Below the pieces are notes generated by a model. That model ran no database searches. It saw only the letters and a program-made list of their open reading frames with translations, and had not been told where the DNA came from. Shown in pieces: positions 1 through 12,502 of a DNA stretch of 64,000 nt. The position numbers were made by a program, and so were the translations under genes. Source of the DNA: Amycolatopsis acidiphila (lineage in GTDB: Bacteria; Actinomycetota; Actinomycetes; Mycobacteriales; Pseudonocardiaceae); assembly GCF_021391495.1 (NCBI RefSeq), contig NZ_CP090063.1:5766001-5830000 (forward strand), read 5' to 3'. How positions within the stretch are numbered: position 1 is the stretch's first letter; the number at the start of each line of letters is the position of its first letter.

Positions 1-69
1 GATCGGCCGCCGCTCGGTGCCGGGACTGGACAAGGTCAACACTCCTTTGTGTCGCGGGGAAATCGGGGG

Positions 70-828
70 TCAGGCGGCGGTCCAGCCGCCGTCGACGGGC
101 AGCGAGACGCCGGTGACCTGGCGGGCGTGCTCGCCGCAGAGCCACCGCACCAGCCCGGCGACCTCGGCCGGGTCGATCAGCCGTTTGATGGCGGCCCGCC
201 GCAGCAGGACCTGGCCGACCACTTCGGACTCGGCGAGCCCGTGTGCGGCGGCCTGGTCGCGGACCTGGTCGCGCACCAGCGGGGTGTCGACGTAGCCGGG
301 GTTGACGCAGTTGCTGGTGACCCCGTGCGGCGCACCCTCCAGTGCGGCCACTTTGGACAGTCCTTCGAGCGCGTGCTTCGCCGCGACGTAGGCGGACTTG
401 AACGGGCTCGCCCGCAGTCCGTGCACACTGGAGACGTTGACGATCCGGCCGTGGCCGCGGGCGTACATGTGCGGCAGGACCTTGCGGATCAGCAGGAACG
501 GCGCGGTGACCATGACCTGCTGCACCCGGGCGAACACCTCGGGCGGGAACTCGGGCAGGGGCGCCACGTGCTGGAAGCCGGCGTTGTTGACCAGGATGTC
601 GACCTCGGCCGGCAGCGCGTCGACCGCGGCCGGATCGGCGAGGTCGCAGGTGTGCGCCCAGCCGCCGGTCTCGGCGACGACGCGTTCGGCGGCGGCGCCG
701 TCGATGTCGACGGCGTGCACCTTGGCCCCGGCATCGGCGAGCGCCAGGACGCACGCGCGCCCGATCCCGCTGCCAGCGCCCGTGACCAGGGCGATCCGGC
801 CGTCCAGTTCGGTTACCGAGCCGTTCAT
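70..828 (-). CDS. 3-hydroxybutyrate dehydrogenase-like SDR
   Basis: Classical short-chain dehydrogenase/reductase, 252 aa. The N-terminus has the TGxxxGIG dinucleotide motif (TGAGSGIG), then NNAG, and the catalytic region has Ser in NVSSVHG and YVAAK. The C-terminus (QVTGVSLPVDGGWTA) is typical of 3-hydroxybutyrate dehydrogenases, which oxidise (R)-3-hydroxybutyrate to acetoacetate with NAD. The frame extends 22 codons upstream, but SDR homology begins at the ATG used here. Transcribed divergently from the MarR-GNAT gene, whose palindromic site lies in the shared 113-bp gap, so co-regulation is plausible. The substrate is inferred from family resemblance; another small hydroxyacid is possible. 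Confidence 0.85.
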   Translation of the reverse strand: MNGSVTELDGRIALVTGAGSGIGRACVLALADAGAKVHAVDIDGAAAERVVAETGGWAHTCDLADPAAVDALPAEVDILVNNAGFQHVAPLPEFPPEVFARVQQVMVTAPFLLIRKVLPHMYARGHGRIVNVSSVHGLRASPFKSAYVAAKHALEGLSKVAALEGAPHGVTSNCVNPGYVDTPLVRDQVRDQAAAHGLAESEVVGQVLLRRAAIKRLIDPAEVAGLVRWLCGEHARQVTGVSLPVDGGWTAA

Positions 829-924
829 AGCGACCGACCGTAAGCGCCGGAATGCGACCGGGCCATGTGCCTGGACACCACAGCTGTCGACCACGAAGTG
901 GCCCTGGTCGCCACCCTTGATTAC

Positions 925-938
925 CTGACTAAGGTCAG
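925..938. promoter_or_regulatory. Candidate MarR operator overlapping the RBS
   Basis: CTGAC-TAAG-GTCAG is a perfect 5-bp dyad ending four bases before the ATG of the MarR-GNAT gene. The AAGG ribosome-binding sequence lies in its spacer. A MarR dimer bound here would block both transcription and translation initiation. Autoregulation is inferred. Confidence 0.4.
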
Positions 939-941
939 AGA

Positions 942-1829
942 ATGGAGAAGATCGAGCAGGTCAGGCGGTTCAACCGCACGGTGACGCAGCGGATCGGCGC
1001 GCTCAACGACGCGTACCTGTCACAGGACCGCCCGCTCGGGCAGGCGCGTGTGCTGTGGGAGATCGGCCCCGAGGGCTGCGACGTGCGGGCGCTGCGCGCG
1101 CGGCTGGACGTCGACTCGGGCTATCTCAGCCGCCTGCTGCGCGCGCTGGAGACCGACGGCCTGGTCGTCGTGGAGCGCAGCGAGGACGACGGGCGCGTCC
1201 GGACCGCGCGGCTCACCCCTAGCGGGCTCGCCGAGCGGGAGACCCTCGACAGCCGCTCCGACGAGCTGGCGACGTCGATCCTCGCACCGCTCAGCGAGCG
1301 GCAGCGCAGCCGGCTCGTCACCGCGATGGAGGAGGTCGAACGGCTGCTCCTCGCGTCCACTGTGGACGTCGCGGTGACGGATCCCCGTGCGCCGAGCGCC
1401 CGGTCGTGCTTGCGGGCGTACTTCGCGGAGATCGGCGAGCGCTTCGACGACGGCTTCGAGCACGGCCGTTCGCTGACCCCGGACGAGGCCGTGATGACCC
1501 CGCCGACCGGGGTGTTCCTGGTCGCCGCCCTGCACGGCGAGCCGGTCGGTTGCGGCGGCCTGCTGTTCGAGGACCAGGGTTCGGCCTACCTCAAGCGGAT
1601 GTGGGTGTCGCCGTCCGCGCGCGGGCTCGGGCTGGGCCGGCGACTGCTCGCCGAGCTGGAGCAGCACGCCCTCGCCGGTGGCGCGCGCCTCGCACGACTG
1701 GAGACCAACCGGGTGCTGGGCGAGGCGATCGGGCTGTACCGCGCGGCCGGCTACCGCGAGGTGCCCGCCTTCAACGACGAGCCGTATGCCCATCACTGGT
1801 TCGAGAAGGAGCTGCACGTCGTGAGGTGA
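942..1829 (+). CDS. MarR-type HTH / GNAT acetyltransferase fusion
   Basis: 295 aa in two parts. Residues 1-140 form a MarR winged helix (LRARLDVDSGYLSRLLRALE, then a wing with ERSEDDGRVRTARLTPSG). Residues 150-295 form a GNAT acetyltransferase with the acetyl-CoA loop ARGLGLGRRLL and the C-terminal LYRAAGYREV motif. This bifunctional arrangement is recurrent in actinobacteria, and the acetylated substrate is usually unknown. Start: ATG with AAGG 7 nt upstream inside a palindrome. It converges on the alcohol dehydrogenase gene, separated by a strong hairpin. Confidence 0.85.
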   Translation: MEKIEQVRRFNRTVTQRIGALNDAYLSQDRPLGQARVLWEIGPEGCDVRALRARLDVDSGYLSRLLRALETDGLVVVERSEDDGRVRTARLTPSGLAERETLDSRSDELATSILAPLSERQRSRLVTAMEEVERLLLASTVDVAVTDPRAPSARSCLRAYFAEIGERFDDGFEHGRSLTPDEAVMTPPTGVFLVAALHGEPVGCGGLLFEDQGSAYLKRMWVSPSARGLGLGRRLLAELEQHALAGGARLARLETNRVLGEAIGLYRAAGYREVPAFNDEPYAHHWFEKELHVVR

Positions 1830-1848
1830 CGTGGCAGGCCTGACGCAG

Positions 1849-1884
1849 CGGTGGGTGCGGCCCCGCCCGGAACCGCACCCACCG
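1849..1884. terminator. Bidirectional intrinsic terminator hairpin
   Basis: Perfect 12-bp inverted repeat (1849-1860 with 1873-1884; core GTGGGTGCGG/CCGCACCCAC) with a 12-nt loop, in the 58-bp gap between two convergent genes. There is no long T tract, as is usual in GC-rich actinomycetes. Confidence 0.75.
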
Positions 1885-1887
1885 TCG

Positions 1888-2913
1888 TCACGGCACGAGG
1901 ATCGCCCGGCCGCGGATCCGGCCCGCGTCCAGGTCGTCGAGCGCGTCCTGGAATCGGTCGAGCGGGTACTTCGTGGTGTGCAGGCGGACCTGGCCGCGCG
2001 CGGCCAGCACCATCAGCTCGCACAGGTCGTTGTAGCTGCCGACCAGGTTGCCGACGAAGTTGATCTCCGTGGAGATGATGTCGATCGTCGGCACGTCGAT
2101 GTTCTCGCCGTAGCCCACCACGTGGTAGTCGCCGGCCCGCCGCAGCATCGCCACGCCGTCCTTGGTCGCACCGCCCTCGCCGACGAAGTCGATCACCGTC
2201 TCGGCGCCGTCGCCGCCGGTCAGTGCCAATACCTCCGCAACGTGGTCGCCGTCCGCGACCACCCCGTGGTCCGCCCCGATCGACACCGCCAGCTTGACCG
2301 CGTCCGGGTTCCGGTCCACCACGATCAGTTCGGCGGCCGTGATCGCCTTGAGCACCTGGATCCCGATGTGCCCGAGCCCGCCCGCGCCGATGACGACGCA
2401 CCGGTAGCCGGGCCGCAACGTGCGGGCCGCCTTCGCCGCCGCGTGGTACGCCGTCAGGCCCGCGTCCGCCAGCGCCGCGACGTCCGCGGGCTCCAGCGAG
2501 TCGTCGATCCTGACCACGCTGCGCGCCGACGTCTTGAGGAACTCCGCGTAGCCACCGGCGGTGTCGATCCCGGGGAACTGGCTCTGTACACAGTGGACGT
2601 CGTCGCCGGAGCGGCAGGCCCGGCACAGGCCGCACGTCATCAGCGGGTGCACGATCACCTTGTCGCCCTCGGCGACGTTGGTGACCGCACTGCCGACCGC
2701 GTGCACCCAGCCCGCGTTCTCGTGCCCGATCGTGTAAGGCAGGCTCACCCCGGACTTCTCGGCCCACTGCCCCTCCAGGATGTGCAGGTCGGTCCGGCAC
2801 ACCCCCGCGCCGCCGATCCGGACGAGCACGTCGAACGGCCCGGTCACCGTCGGCTCGGGCACCTCGGCCGCCCGCAGTCTCTCGTGGTAGCCGACCACCT
2901 GGATCGCCTTCAT
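1888..2913 (-). CDS. Zinc-dependent alcohol dehydrogenase
   Basis: 341 aa medium-chain alcohol dehydrogenase. Catalytic zinc ligands are visible as Cys in GVCRTDLH and GHE in YTIGHENAGW. Structural zinc cysteines lie in MTCGLCRACRSGDDVHC, and the NAD-binding GAGGLGHIG is present. Related NAD-dependent enzymes next to propane-type monooxygenases oxidise alcohols such as 2-propanol. Its ATG overlaps the stop of the upstream MIP18-type gene by 4 nt (ATGA), so it is the third gene of a coupled operon starting at the amidohydrolase. The substrate is inferred from context only. Confidence 0.88.
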   Translation of the reverse strand: MKAIQVVGYHERLRAAEVPEPTVTGPFDVLVRIGGAGVCRTDLHILEGQWAEKSGVSLPYTIGHENAGWVHAVGSAVTNVAEGDKVIVHPLMTCGLCRACRSGDDVHCVQSQFPGIDTAGGYAEFLKTSARSVVRIDDSLEPADVAALADAGLTAYHAAAKAARTLRPGYRCVVIGAGGLGHIGIQVLKAITAAELIVVDRNPDAVKLAVSIGADHGVVADGDHVAEVLALTGGDGAETVIDFVGEGGATKDGVAMLRRAGDYHVVGYGENIDVPTIDIISTEINFVGNLVGSYNDLCELMVLAARGQVRLHTTKYPLDRFQDALDDLDAGRIRGRAILVP

Positions 2914-3578
2914 GACGCCTTCTCCTCGGGGTATCGGGTGCGCAGCAGGCCGCGGCAGAAGTGGGCGTTGCCCTCGATCGAGATCCGGACCGAGCGGGCG
3001 AACCGCAGTCGCAGCGGGACTTCCTCGCGTGGGTACGGTTCGCCGTGCTCGTCGACCAGCACGGGCTCCGCCGGATCGGCACTCAGCCCGAGCGCTTCGC
3101 GGCGGCGCAGCAGCGCCTGTGTCTCCGGGGTGTCGGGCAGGTCGCCCAGCACGACGTCGTGCGGTTCCGCGCCGTCACGGACGAACCGCGTCAGCACGCG
3201 TTCCATCGCCGCGGTGTGCGCCTTGCGCCGGAACGTCAACCGCAGCTCCTCCAGCCCGGTCTCGGCCTCGTGCCCGAACGTGCCGCGGTAACCGGCGTCG
3301 GCGGCGAGGCCGCGGTTGATCAGGTCCGAGTCGTGGTGATCGTCGAGGACGACCGTGACCCGGGTGCCGAGCGCGGAGAGCACGTCCTTGGCGTCGGAGG
3401 CCATGAGGTAGGCGAAGTTCGGCGAGCAGAACGAGGTCGGCAGTCGCAGGTGGACGGTCAGCTCGCCGTCGCCCGCCTCGATCGAGCGGACGAAGCCGAG
3501 ATCGGTGATCGGCTCGTCCAGCTCGGGGTCGAGCACGGCGTCGAGCGCCTTGCGTGCCGCTGTCACGAGATCCGGCAT
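2910..3578 (-). CDS. MIP18/DUF59-type iron-sulfur assembly protein
   Basis: 222 aa. The N-terminal ~100 residues match the MIP18 (DUF59, SufT-like) fold: LDAVLDPELDEPITDLGFVR, then a Cys-containing segment TSFCSPNFAYLM. The C-terminal ~100 residues are an extension seen in homologues inside propane and phenol monooxygenase operons, with a late Cys in GNAHFCRGLL. The likely role is delivering or maturing a metal or Fe-S centre for a partner oxygenase; no such oxygenase lies in this window. It is one base from the amidohydrolase stop upstream and overlaps the alcohol dehydrogenase downstream, so translation should be coupled. Confidence 0.8.
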   Translation of the reverse strand: MPDLVTAARKALDAVLDPELDEPITDLGFVRSIEAGDGELTVHLRLPTSFCSPNFAYLMASDAKDVLSALGTRVTVVLDDHHDSDLINRGLAADAGYRGTFGHEAETGLEELRLTFRRKAHTAAMERVLTRFVRDGAEPHDVVLGDLPDTPETQALLRRREALGLSADPAEPVLVDEHGEPYPREEVPLRLRFARSVRISIEGNAHFCRGLLRTRYPEEKAS

Positions 3579-3579
3579 G

Positions 3580-4608
3580 TCACGCCACCGCCACGGCTTC
3601 GGTCCCGGCGTCCGTGCCGGCCTCGACGGGCAGCCGGCATTCCGCCGGGACCTCGATGTCGTACATCGCGGCCGCGTTCAGGCCGAGGATCTTCTTCTTC
3701 TGCGCCACCGTCAGCGGCGCGTACTCGGTCAGCTCCTCGGGGATCTGGAAGTCCACGAAGCGCTCGACCAGCCACCGCGGCGTCCACAGGGCGTAGTCGC
3801 TGGAGAACTGGATCCGGTTCTCGTCCAGCCAGTACAACAGCTCCCCGATGATCTGCCCGAAGTACTTGGGCCGGGTGTGGATGAACGGGATGGCGACGGC
3901 GAGGCCCGCGTGCACGTTCGGCTCCTGCGTGGCGATCCAGCAGAAGTCCTCCAGCCGCGGCAGCCCGCAGTGCTCGACGACGAAGTTCAGCTCGGTGAAG
4001 TCGGTCGCGACCTTGTCCACGTCGGCGACGTCGAAGGCGTCCCGGTCCAGCGGGCGGATCGTCGGTCCCTTGTGGACATGGATGTTCTTGATGCCCAGTT
4101 CCTGGCACACCTCGAGGTAACGGTAGGTCCACGGGTCGTCGAGCTTGTAGCCGCGCGAGTCGCCGTGCCATTCGGCGGTGTAGAGCTTGACACCCTTGAG
4201 CCCGAAGCGTTCGGCGTCGCGGCGCAACTGGCGCAACCCCTCCTCGCCGAAGCGGGGGTCGAAGTTGTGGTTGTAGGTCAGCTTGCCCGGGTGCTTCTGC
4301 GTGAGCGCGAAGGCCTCTTCGGTCTGGCCGAAGCCGTTCTTGTAGAACTCGCCCAGGCGCGCGGGCTGGAAGATCGCGTGGTCGACGTAGCCGTCCTCGA
4401 ACAGGTCCTTCATCAGGCGGTCGCCGCCCTGGTAGAGGTACTCCTCGTAGGGCCACACCTCCGACTCCGGGCTCAGGTTGCGGTGGTAGTCGTAGAAGCA
4501 GTCGATGAACTGCTTGCCGTGGATGTTGAGCTGGTTCTCCGGACGCGCGTCCCACAGGGCGATGTGCGCGTCGACGATGAAGTAGTTCTCGCCGTCCTTG
4601 GTGTACAC
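3580..4608 (-). CDS. Amidohydrolase-2 family protein (monooxygenase-operon type)
   Basis: 342 aa TIM-barrel metal-dependent hydrolase of the amidohydrolase_2 (ACMSD-like) class. The usual N-terminal HxH is here IVDAHIALWD, so the second metal-binding His is replaced. Later segments include NHNFDPR, NIHVHKGP, FVVEHCGLP and the terminal Asp in FSSDYALW. Proteins of this type sit directly after the oxygenase genes in propane 2-monooxygenase (prm/mim) operons and are thought to help assemble the oxygenase rather than hydrolyse an amide. Start: GTG preceded by GGAGGA. First gene of a three-gene operon, divergent from the GAF/Fis regulator. Confidence 0.8.
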   Translation of the reverse strand: MYTKDGENYFIVDAHIALWDARPENQLNIHGKQFIDCFYDYHRNLSPESEVWPYEEYLYQGGDRLMKDLFEDGYVDHAIFQPARLGEFYKNGFGQTEEAFALTQKHPGKLTYNHNFDPRFGEEGLRQLRRDAERFGLKGVKLYTAEWHGDSRGYKLDDPWTYRYLEVCQELGIKNIHVHKGPTIRPLDRDAFDVADVDKVATDFTELNFVVEHCGLPRLEDFCWIATQEPNVHAGLAVAIPFIHTRPKYFGQIIGELLYWLDENRIQFSSDYALWTPRWLVERFVDFQIPEELTEYAPLTVAQKKKILGLNAAAMYDIEVPAECRLPVEAGTDAGTEAVAVA

Positions 4609-4692
4609 GGGTCCTCCGAGCGGTGCGTGACTGCTGTGGCACGTTCGGGAGCGAAGGTAGGCGCATGCCGCCCGCCCGCGGGGTGCCCGGCC

Positions 4693-4707
4693 GTCTCATT
4701 TTGAGAC
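4693..4707. promoter_or_regulatory. Candidate operator of the GAF/Fis regulator
   Basis: GTCTCATTTTGAGAC is a perfect dyad (6-bp arms, 3-bp spacer) in the 176-bp gap between the amidohydrolase operon and the divergent Fis-type activator. It lies 85 bp upstream of the amidohydrolase start and 77 bp upstream of the regulator GTG, a sensible place for an activator site. Binding is inferred. Confidence 0.5.
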
Positions 4708-4784
4708 AAGCGGGTGACCGGGGCCACGCGCACCGGCAGGTACCGTGAGGTCACAGGCCGCAGTGGCGCGTCTTGGAGGTCGGA

Positions 4785-6185
4785 GTGGAGCGCTCAGCAC
4801 ACGAGGTCGCGGTCCCGGCGAGGCTGCGTGCGTCCTGGCAGCGCAGCGAGCGGTACGGCGCTCCGCTGGACGAGGTCGAGCCGGTGTTCACCAGCACCGT
4901 CGACGACGGGTCGCTGTTCTACGAATGCGGCCACGAGGTCCTCGAGAACCTGCACCAGACGCTGGCGAACGAGCCGGTCAGCCTGATGCTCACCGACAGC
5001 GAAGGCCTGGTGCTGAGCAGGCTGTGCAGCGACAGCACGATCCTGCGCTCGCTCGACCGCGTGCACCTGGCGCCCGGTTTCTACTATTCCGAGCGCAACG
5101 CCGGCACCAACGGGCTCGGCCTCGCGCTCGCCGACAGGGCACCGACGCTGGTCAGCGCCGAGCAGCACTACTGCGCGGGCCTGTGGGGATACACCTGCGC
5201 GGCCGCGCCGGTCGTCGACCCGGCCACCGGGGTGCTGCTGGGCAGCGTGAACCTGACGACCTGGTCGCAGTCGTCGAAGCAGCTGCTGCTCGCCGTCGCG
5301 CAGGCGGCCGCGGGCAACACCGCGGCGCTGATGATGGCGCGGGGTTCGGGGCGCACGCCGCGGCCCGCGCCGCGCGGCGAGGTGTTCCGCGTCTACAGCG
5401 ACCGCACGCCCTCGGCGCTGCCGCTGTCGCAAGGCTGGCGGCAGGCGCTGGCCGAGGCGGAAACCGCGATGGCACAAGGACGGGTGCTGGCGGTCGTCGG
5501 CGAACCGGGCGCGGGCAAGACGGCGCTCGCGTCGCTGGCGCGGCGTTCGATCCGGCCACGCGAGCGGGTGCTCAACGCCCGGCCGCCCGCGCCGCGGGAT
5601 GCGGACGCGTGGCTCGCGTTGTGGGCGCCGGAGCTGGGCAAGGACGACACGTGCGTGATCGTGTCCGGGGTCGACGCGCTGCCGGCGTCGGCCGCGGAGG
5701 AGCTGGCGGACGCGCTCGCGGGCGTCCCGGCGTCGGCGTTCACGATGACCGCGGACGACCACACCGCGGTGCCGGAGGTACTCGCCGAGCTGATCGACGC
5801 CGTCGTCGAGGTGCCCGCGCTGCGGTACCGGCCCGACGACATCGAGCCGCTCGCGGACCACTTCGCCGGGCGCCGCCGCTTCACACCGGCGGCGATGCGC
5901 GCGCTGACGGCCTACCAGTGGCCGGGGAACGTCAAGCAGTTGCGGGAGGTCGTGCGCCAGGCGGCGCGCGCCGACGTGATCGACACGCGGCACCTGGCGC
6001 CGGAGGTCTTCAGCGGCGCCACCCACCGGCTGACCCGCATCGAGGCCGTCGAGCGGGACGAGATCGTGCGCTGCCTGACCCAGCCGGGCGCGAGCGTCGC
6101 CAAGGCGGCCACGATGCTGGGGATGAGCCGCGCGACGATCTACCGGAAGATCGCGCACTACGACATCAAGGTCCCGGGACGGTAA
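4785..6185 (+). CDS. GAF / AAA+ / Fis-type transcriptional activator
   Basis: 466 aa, AcoR/MimR-like layout. Residues ~25-190 form a GAF sensor domain (FYYSERNAGTNGLGLAL), ~215-390 an AAA+ core with Walker A GEPGAGKT, and ~420-466 a Fis helix-turn-helix (KAAKAATMLGMSRATIYRKI-like). The GAFTGA loop that contacts sigma-54 is absent, and the AAA core is degraded (no clear GDE Walker B). It therefore probably acts with an ordinary sigma factor, as expected in actinomycetes. Start: GTG at 4785, with GGAGG 5 nt upstream; an in-frame TTG at 4773 would place the start in front of that ribosome-binding site. Probably controls the divergent amidohydrolase operon. Confidence 0.8.
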   Translation: MERSAHEVAVPARLRASWQRSERYGAPLDEVEPVFTSTVDDGSLFYECGHEVLENLHQTLANEPVSLMLTDSEGLVLSRLCSDSTILRSLDRVHLAPGFYYSERNAGTNGLGLALADRAPTLVSAEQHYCAGLWGYTCAAAPVVDPATGVLLGSVNLTTWSQSSKQLLLAVAQAAAGNTAALMMARGSGRTPRPAPRGEVFRVYSDRTPSALPLSQGWRQALAEAETAMAQGRVLAVVGEPGAGKTALASLARRSIRPRERVLNARPPAPRDADAWLALWAPELGKDDTCVIVSGVDALPASAAEELADALAGVPASAFTMTADDHTAVPEVLAELIDAVVEVPALRYRPDDIEPLADHFAGRRRFTPAAMRALTAYQWPGNVKQLREVVRQAARADVIDTRHLAPEVFSGATHRLTRIEAVERDEIVRCLTQPGASVAKAATMLGMSRATIYRKIAHYDIKVPGR

Positions 6186-6225
6186 TTCGCTGGCGTGGCC
6201 GCGGTGGCCGCGCCACAGTGCGTCC

Positions 6226-6995
6226 ATGCGGGAGGACCATTTCGGCGAGGACGTGGCGGACGGCTACGACCAGGCGGTGGGCGAGCTGTTCGCACCGCCG
6301 GTCATCGAGGCGACGGTGGGTTTCCTCGCCGCGCTGGCGGACGGGGGCGCCGCGCTGGAGCTGGGGATCGGTACGGGCCGGGTCGCGCTCCCGCTGAGCG
6401 AGGCCGGCGTCGCGGTGCACGGCATCGACCTGTCCCCGGCGATGCTCGCCCGGCTGCGGGCGAAACCGGGAGCCGCGCGGATCGGGGCGACCCAGGGGAT
6501 TTCGCGCACCAGCGGGTGGCGGGCACGTTCGGCCTGGTGTACCTGGTGTTCAACACGATCGGCAACCTGACCACGCAGGACGACCAGGTGGCGTGCTTCG
6601 TGAACGCCGCGCGGCATCTCGAACCCGGCGGCACGTTCGTCGTCGAGGTCGGCGTGCCGGAACTGCGGCGGCTGCCGCCGGGTGAGTCCGTCCGGCCGTT
6701 CGCCGTCAGCCCGACGAGGCTGGGCTTCGACGAGTACGACGTGGCGACGCAGGGGCTGATCTCGCACCACTTCACGGTCGAAGGCGGCCGGCTGCGGACG
6801 AAGTCGATGCCGTTCCGGTACGTGTGGCCCGCGGAGCTGGACCTGATGGCGCGGCTCGCGGGCCTGCGCCTGCGGCACCGGTACGAGGACTGGCAGCGCA
6901 CGCCGTTCACGAGCGAGAGCCGGCAGCACGTCTCGGTGTGGGAGAAGCCCGAGGCGAGCAGCAGGCCCGGCCCCGTGGTCAGTCCACGATCGTGA
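6226..6995 (+). pseudogene. Class I SAM methyltransferase, frameshifted
   Basis: Two adjacent frames together encode one methyltransferase. The first (from the ATG at 6226) has the SAM motif LELGIGTGRVALPL and GIDLSPAML. After the GGGG run at 6495-6498 the protein continues one frame over as GDFAHQRVAGTFGLVYLVFN...LEPGGTFVVEVGVP to the stop at 6993-6995. One extra G in that run would restore a single ~257-aa protein. It is either a recent pseudogene or a base-calling error. The 3' end overlaps the convergent STAS gene by 17 bp. CACAGT six bases before the ATG could be the -10 of a leaderless transcript. Confidence 0.75.
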
Positions 6996-7283
6996 CCGTT
7001 GCGACCTCGGTCAGGCCCGAGACCCGCAGCACGCGGGCCAGCAGGGACGACGCGACGATCCGCAGCTCGTTGTCCGCCGTGCAGCCGAACAGGCTCGTCA
7101 GTCCCGAGCTGTCCAGGTACTCCACCTTCGTCAGGTCGATCGTCGCCGAGGCGGTGCCGCGCAGGGTCGCTTCCAGCGCCGAGCGGAACCGCTCGACGTT
7201 GCTCATGTCGATCTCCCCGGTGAGCACGAGCACCCGCCCGCCCTCGGGGGCTTCGCGCAGCGACGTGGTGAAGGGCGTCGGCA

Positions 7284-7284
<1 letters not shown>
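6979..7284 (-). CDS. STAS anti-sigma-factor antagonist
   Basis: 101 aa STAS-domain protein of the RsbV/SpoIIAA type, with the phosphorylatable Ser in VEYLDSSGLTSL. Such proteins bind RsbW-like kinases, and their phosphorylation state decides whether a sigma factor is released. Its ATG overlaps the stop of the 1373-aa multidomain gene by one base (TGATG). That protein carries both an RsbW-like ATPase domain and a SpoIIE phosphatase, so kinase, phosphatase and antagonist are co-translated. Confidence 0.88.
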
Positions 7285-11405
<4,121 letters not shown>

Positions 11406-11679
11406 CCGCTCCTCCTTCCGCCGCCGCGGCCAGGGTTCCCGAGATTACCCGGTCGAGGCCGGGCGGACCGGGTTCACCGCGGCCACCCGGTGGAGTGACC
11501 TTCTGCGGGACCACACGCAGCGAGCGCGCCGGAGAAGCGCCGCGGGGAGGACCGATCGGGGGCGGATCCCCGCAGGCAACTGTCCTGGCGGGAGCGAGCG
11601 CAGTAGGGTTTGGCGCTCCGGGAGGCCGAGGACGTCCGCCCCGCACCCGCCGTGCCCTCGAAACAGAAAGCCCTGCCGC

Positions 11680-11961
11680 ATGATCACCATGAAGAAACTG
11701 CCGTTCGGCAAGGTCCGGGTGACCTTCTCGCTGGAGCGGGACCAGGTGCCCGGCCCGACGAGCGTCGTCGGCTGCTTCAACGACTGGACCCCGGGCAGCC
11801 ACGTGCTGCGTGGCCGCTCCAACGGCCGGAAGTCGGCGTCGATCACGCTGCCCACGGGCAGCGTCGTGTCGTTCCGCTACCTCAGCGACGGGGGTCGCTG
11901 GAGCGACGACCCGGCCATCGCCGACCGCGACGACCGCGGTAACGGCCGCCTGGCGATCTGA
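11680..11961 (+). CDS. Isoamylase-early-set (CBM48/AMPK-beta-like) domain protein
   Basis: About 93 aa (90 if the ATG at 11689 is used). The whole protein is a single early-set glycogen-binding-like fold: KVRVTFSLERD, GCFNDWTPGSH (the FNDW core motif), VSFRYLSDGGRW. Stand-alone proteins of this kind are common in actinobacteria and may bind alpha-glucan or act as adaptors; the function is not established. The 274 bp upstream, shared with the divergent multidomain kinase gene, contain a TAGGGT box at 11604-11609 that could be a -10 element. No strong Shine-Dalgarno separates the two ATGs. Confidence 0.7.
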   Translation: MITMKKLPFGKVRVTFSLERDQVPGPTSVVGCFNDWTPGSHVLRGRSNGRKSASITLPTGSVVSFRYLSDGGRWSDDPAIADRDDRGNGRLAI

Positions 11962-11967
11962 AGCCCG

Positions 11968-12435
11968 TCAGCGCCGCCACCAGCGCCGCCGCGGCTGTTC
12001 CCGCGGCGGCGCCTCGGGCTCCGCGGCCGAGCGCCGGCGGGACTCACGCCAGCGGGCCACGACCTCGTCGGCGTCGACGGGCGCGACGTGCACCCGCGGC
12101 CCGGACGGCGCCCGCAGCCACGCCGCGATGCGCCGGTTCAGCTCGCGCACCGCGTCCCGCACCAGGCGCTCGGTCGGCAGCGCGCGGACCGTCTCGGGCA
12201 GCCGGTCGATCTCCTTGCGCAGCTTGACCGGTTCGGGCAGCAGCACGTCGGCCGAGAGCCCCTCGCGCCGGAGCTTCTCCCTGATCCACCACATCTCGTC
12301 GTAGGGCTTGTTCAGCCCCGGCAACGGTTTCCCGGCTCCGGGCAGGTTGTCGAAGGCGCCGCGCTCCTGTGCCTGGCGGATCTGCTTGTCGACCCACGAC
12401 TCGAAGCTCACCCAGGGCGGCTTGCGTTCGGCCAT
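11968..12435 (-). CDS. DUF1992 (DnaJC28-like) protein
   Basis: 155 aa. The first ~75 residues match the DUF1992/DnaJ-homologue-C28 conserved region: WVDKQIRQAQERGAFDNLPG, GKPLPGL, and WWIREKLRREGL. The C-terminus is Arg-rich and probably disordered. No biochemical role is known for the family. It converges on the early-set gene 6 bp away and diverges from the DUF2231 gene. Confidence 0.8.
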   Translation of the reverse strand: MAERKPPWVSFESWVDKQIRQAQERGAFDNLPGAGKPLPGLNKPYDEMWWIREKLRREGLSADVLLPEPVKLRKEIDRLPETVRALPTERLVRDAVRELNRRIAAWLRAPSGPRVHVAPVDADEVVARWRESRRRSAAEPEAPPREQPRRRWWRR

Positions 12436-12502
12436 GGCTCCAGTGTGCCCGCTCGCCCCGTCGAGTGGATTCGCCGCGCGCGGACGCGGGTACTTCCAGG
12501 CG

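Noticed and set aside
1..69. Partial gene at the left edge
   Set aside because: Too short and no family match on either strand; only the 3' flank of the SDR gene.
4785..6185. Sigma-54-dependent activator
   Set aside because: No GAFTGA loop and no -12/-24 GG-N10-GC promoter seen in the divergent gap.
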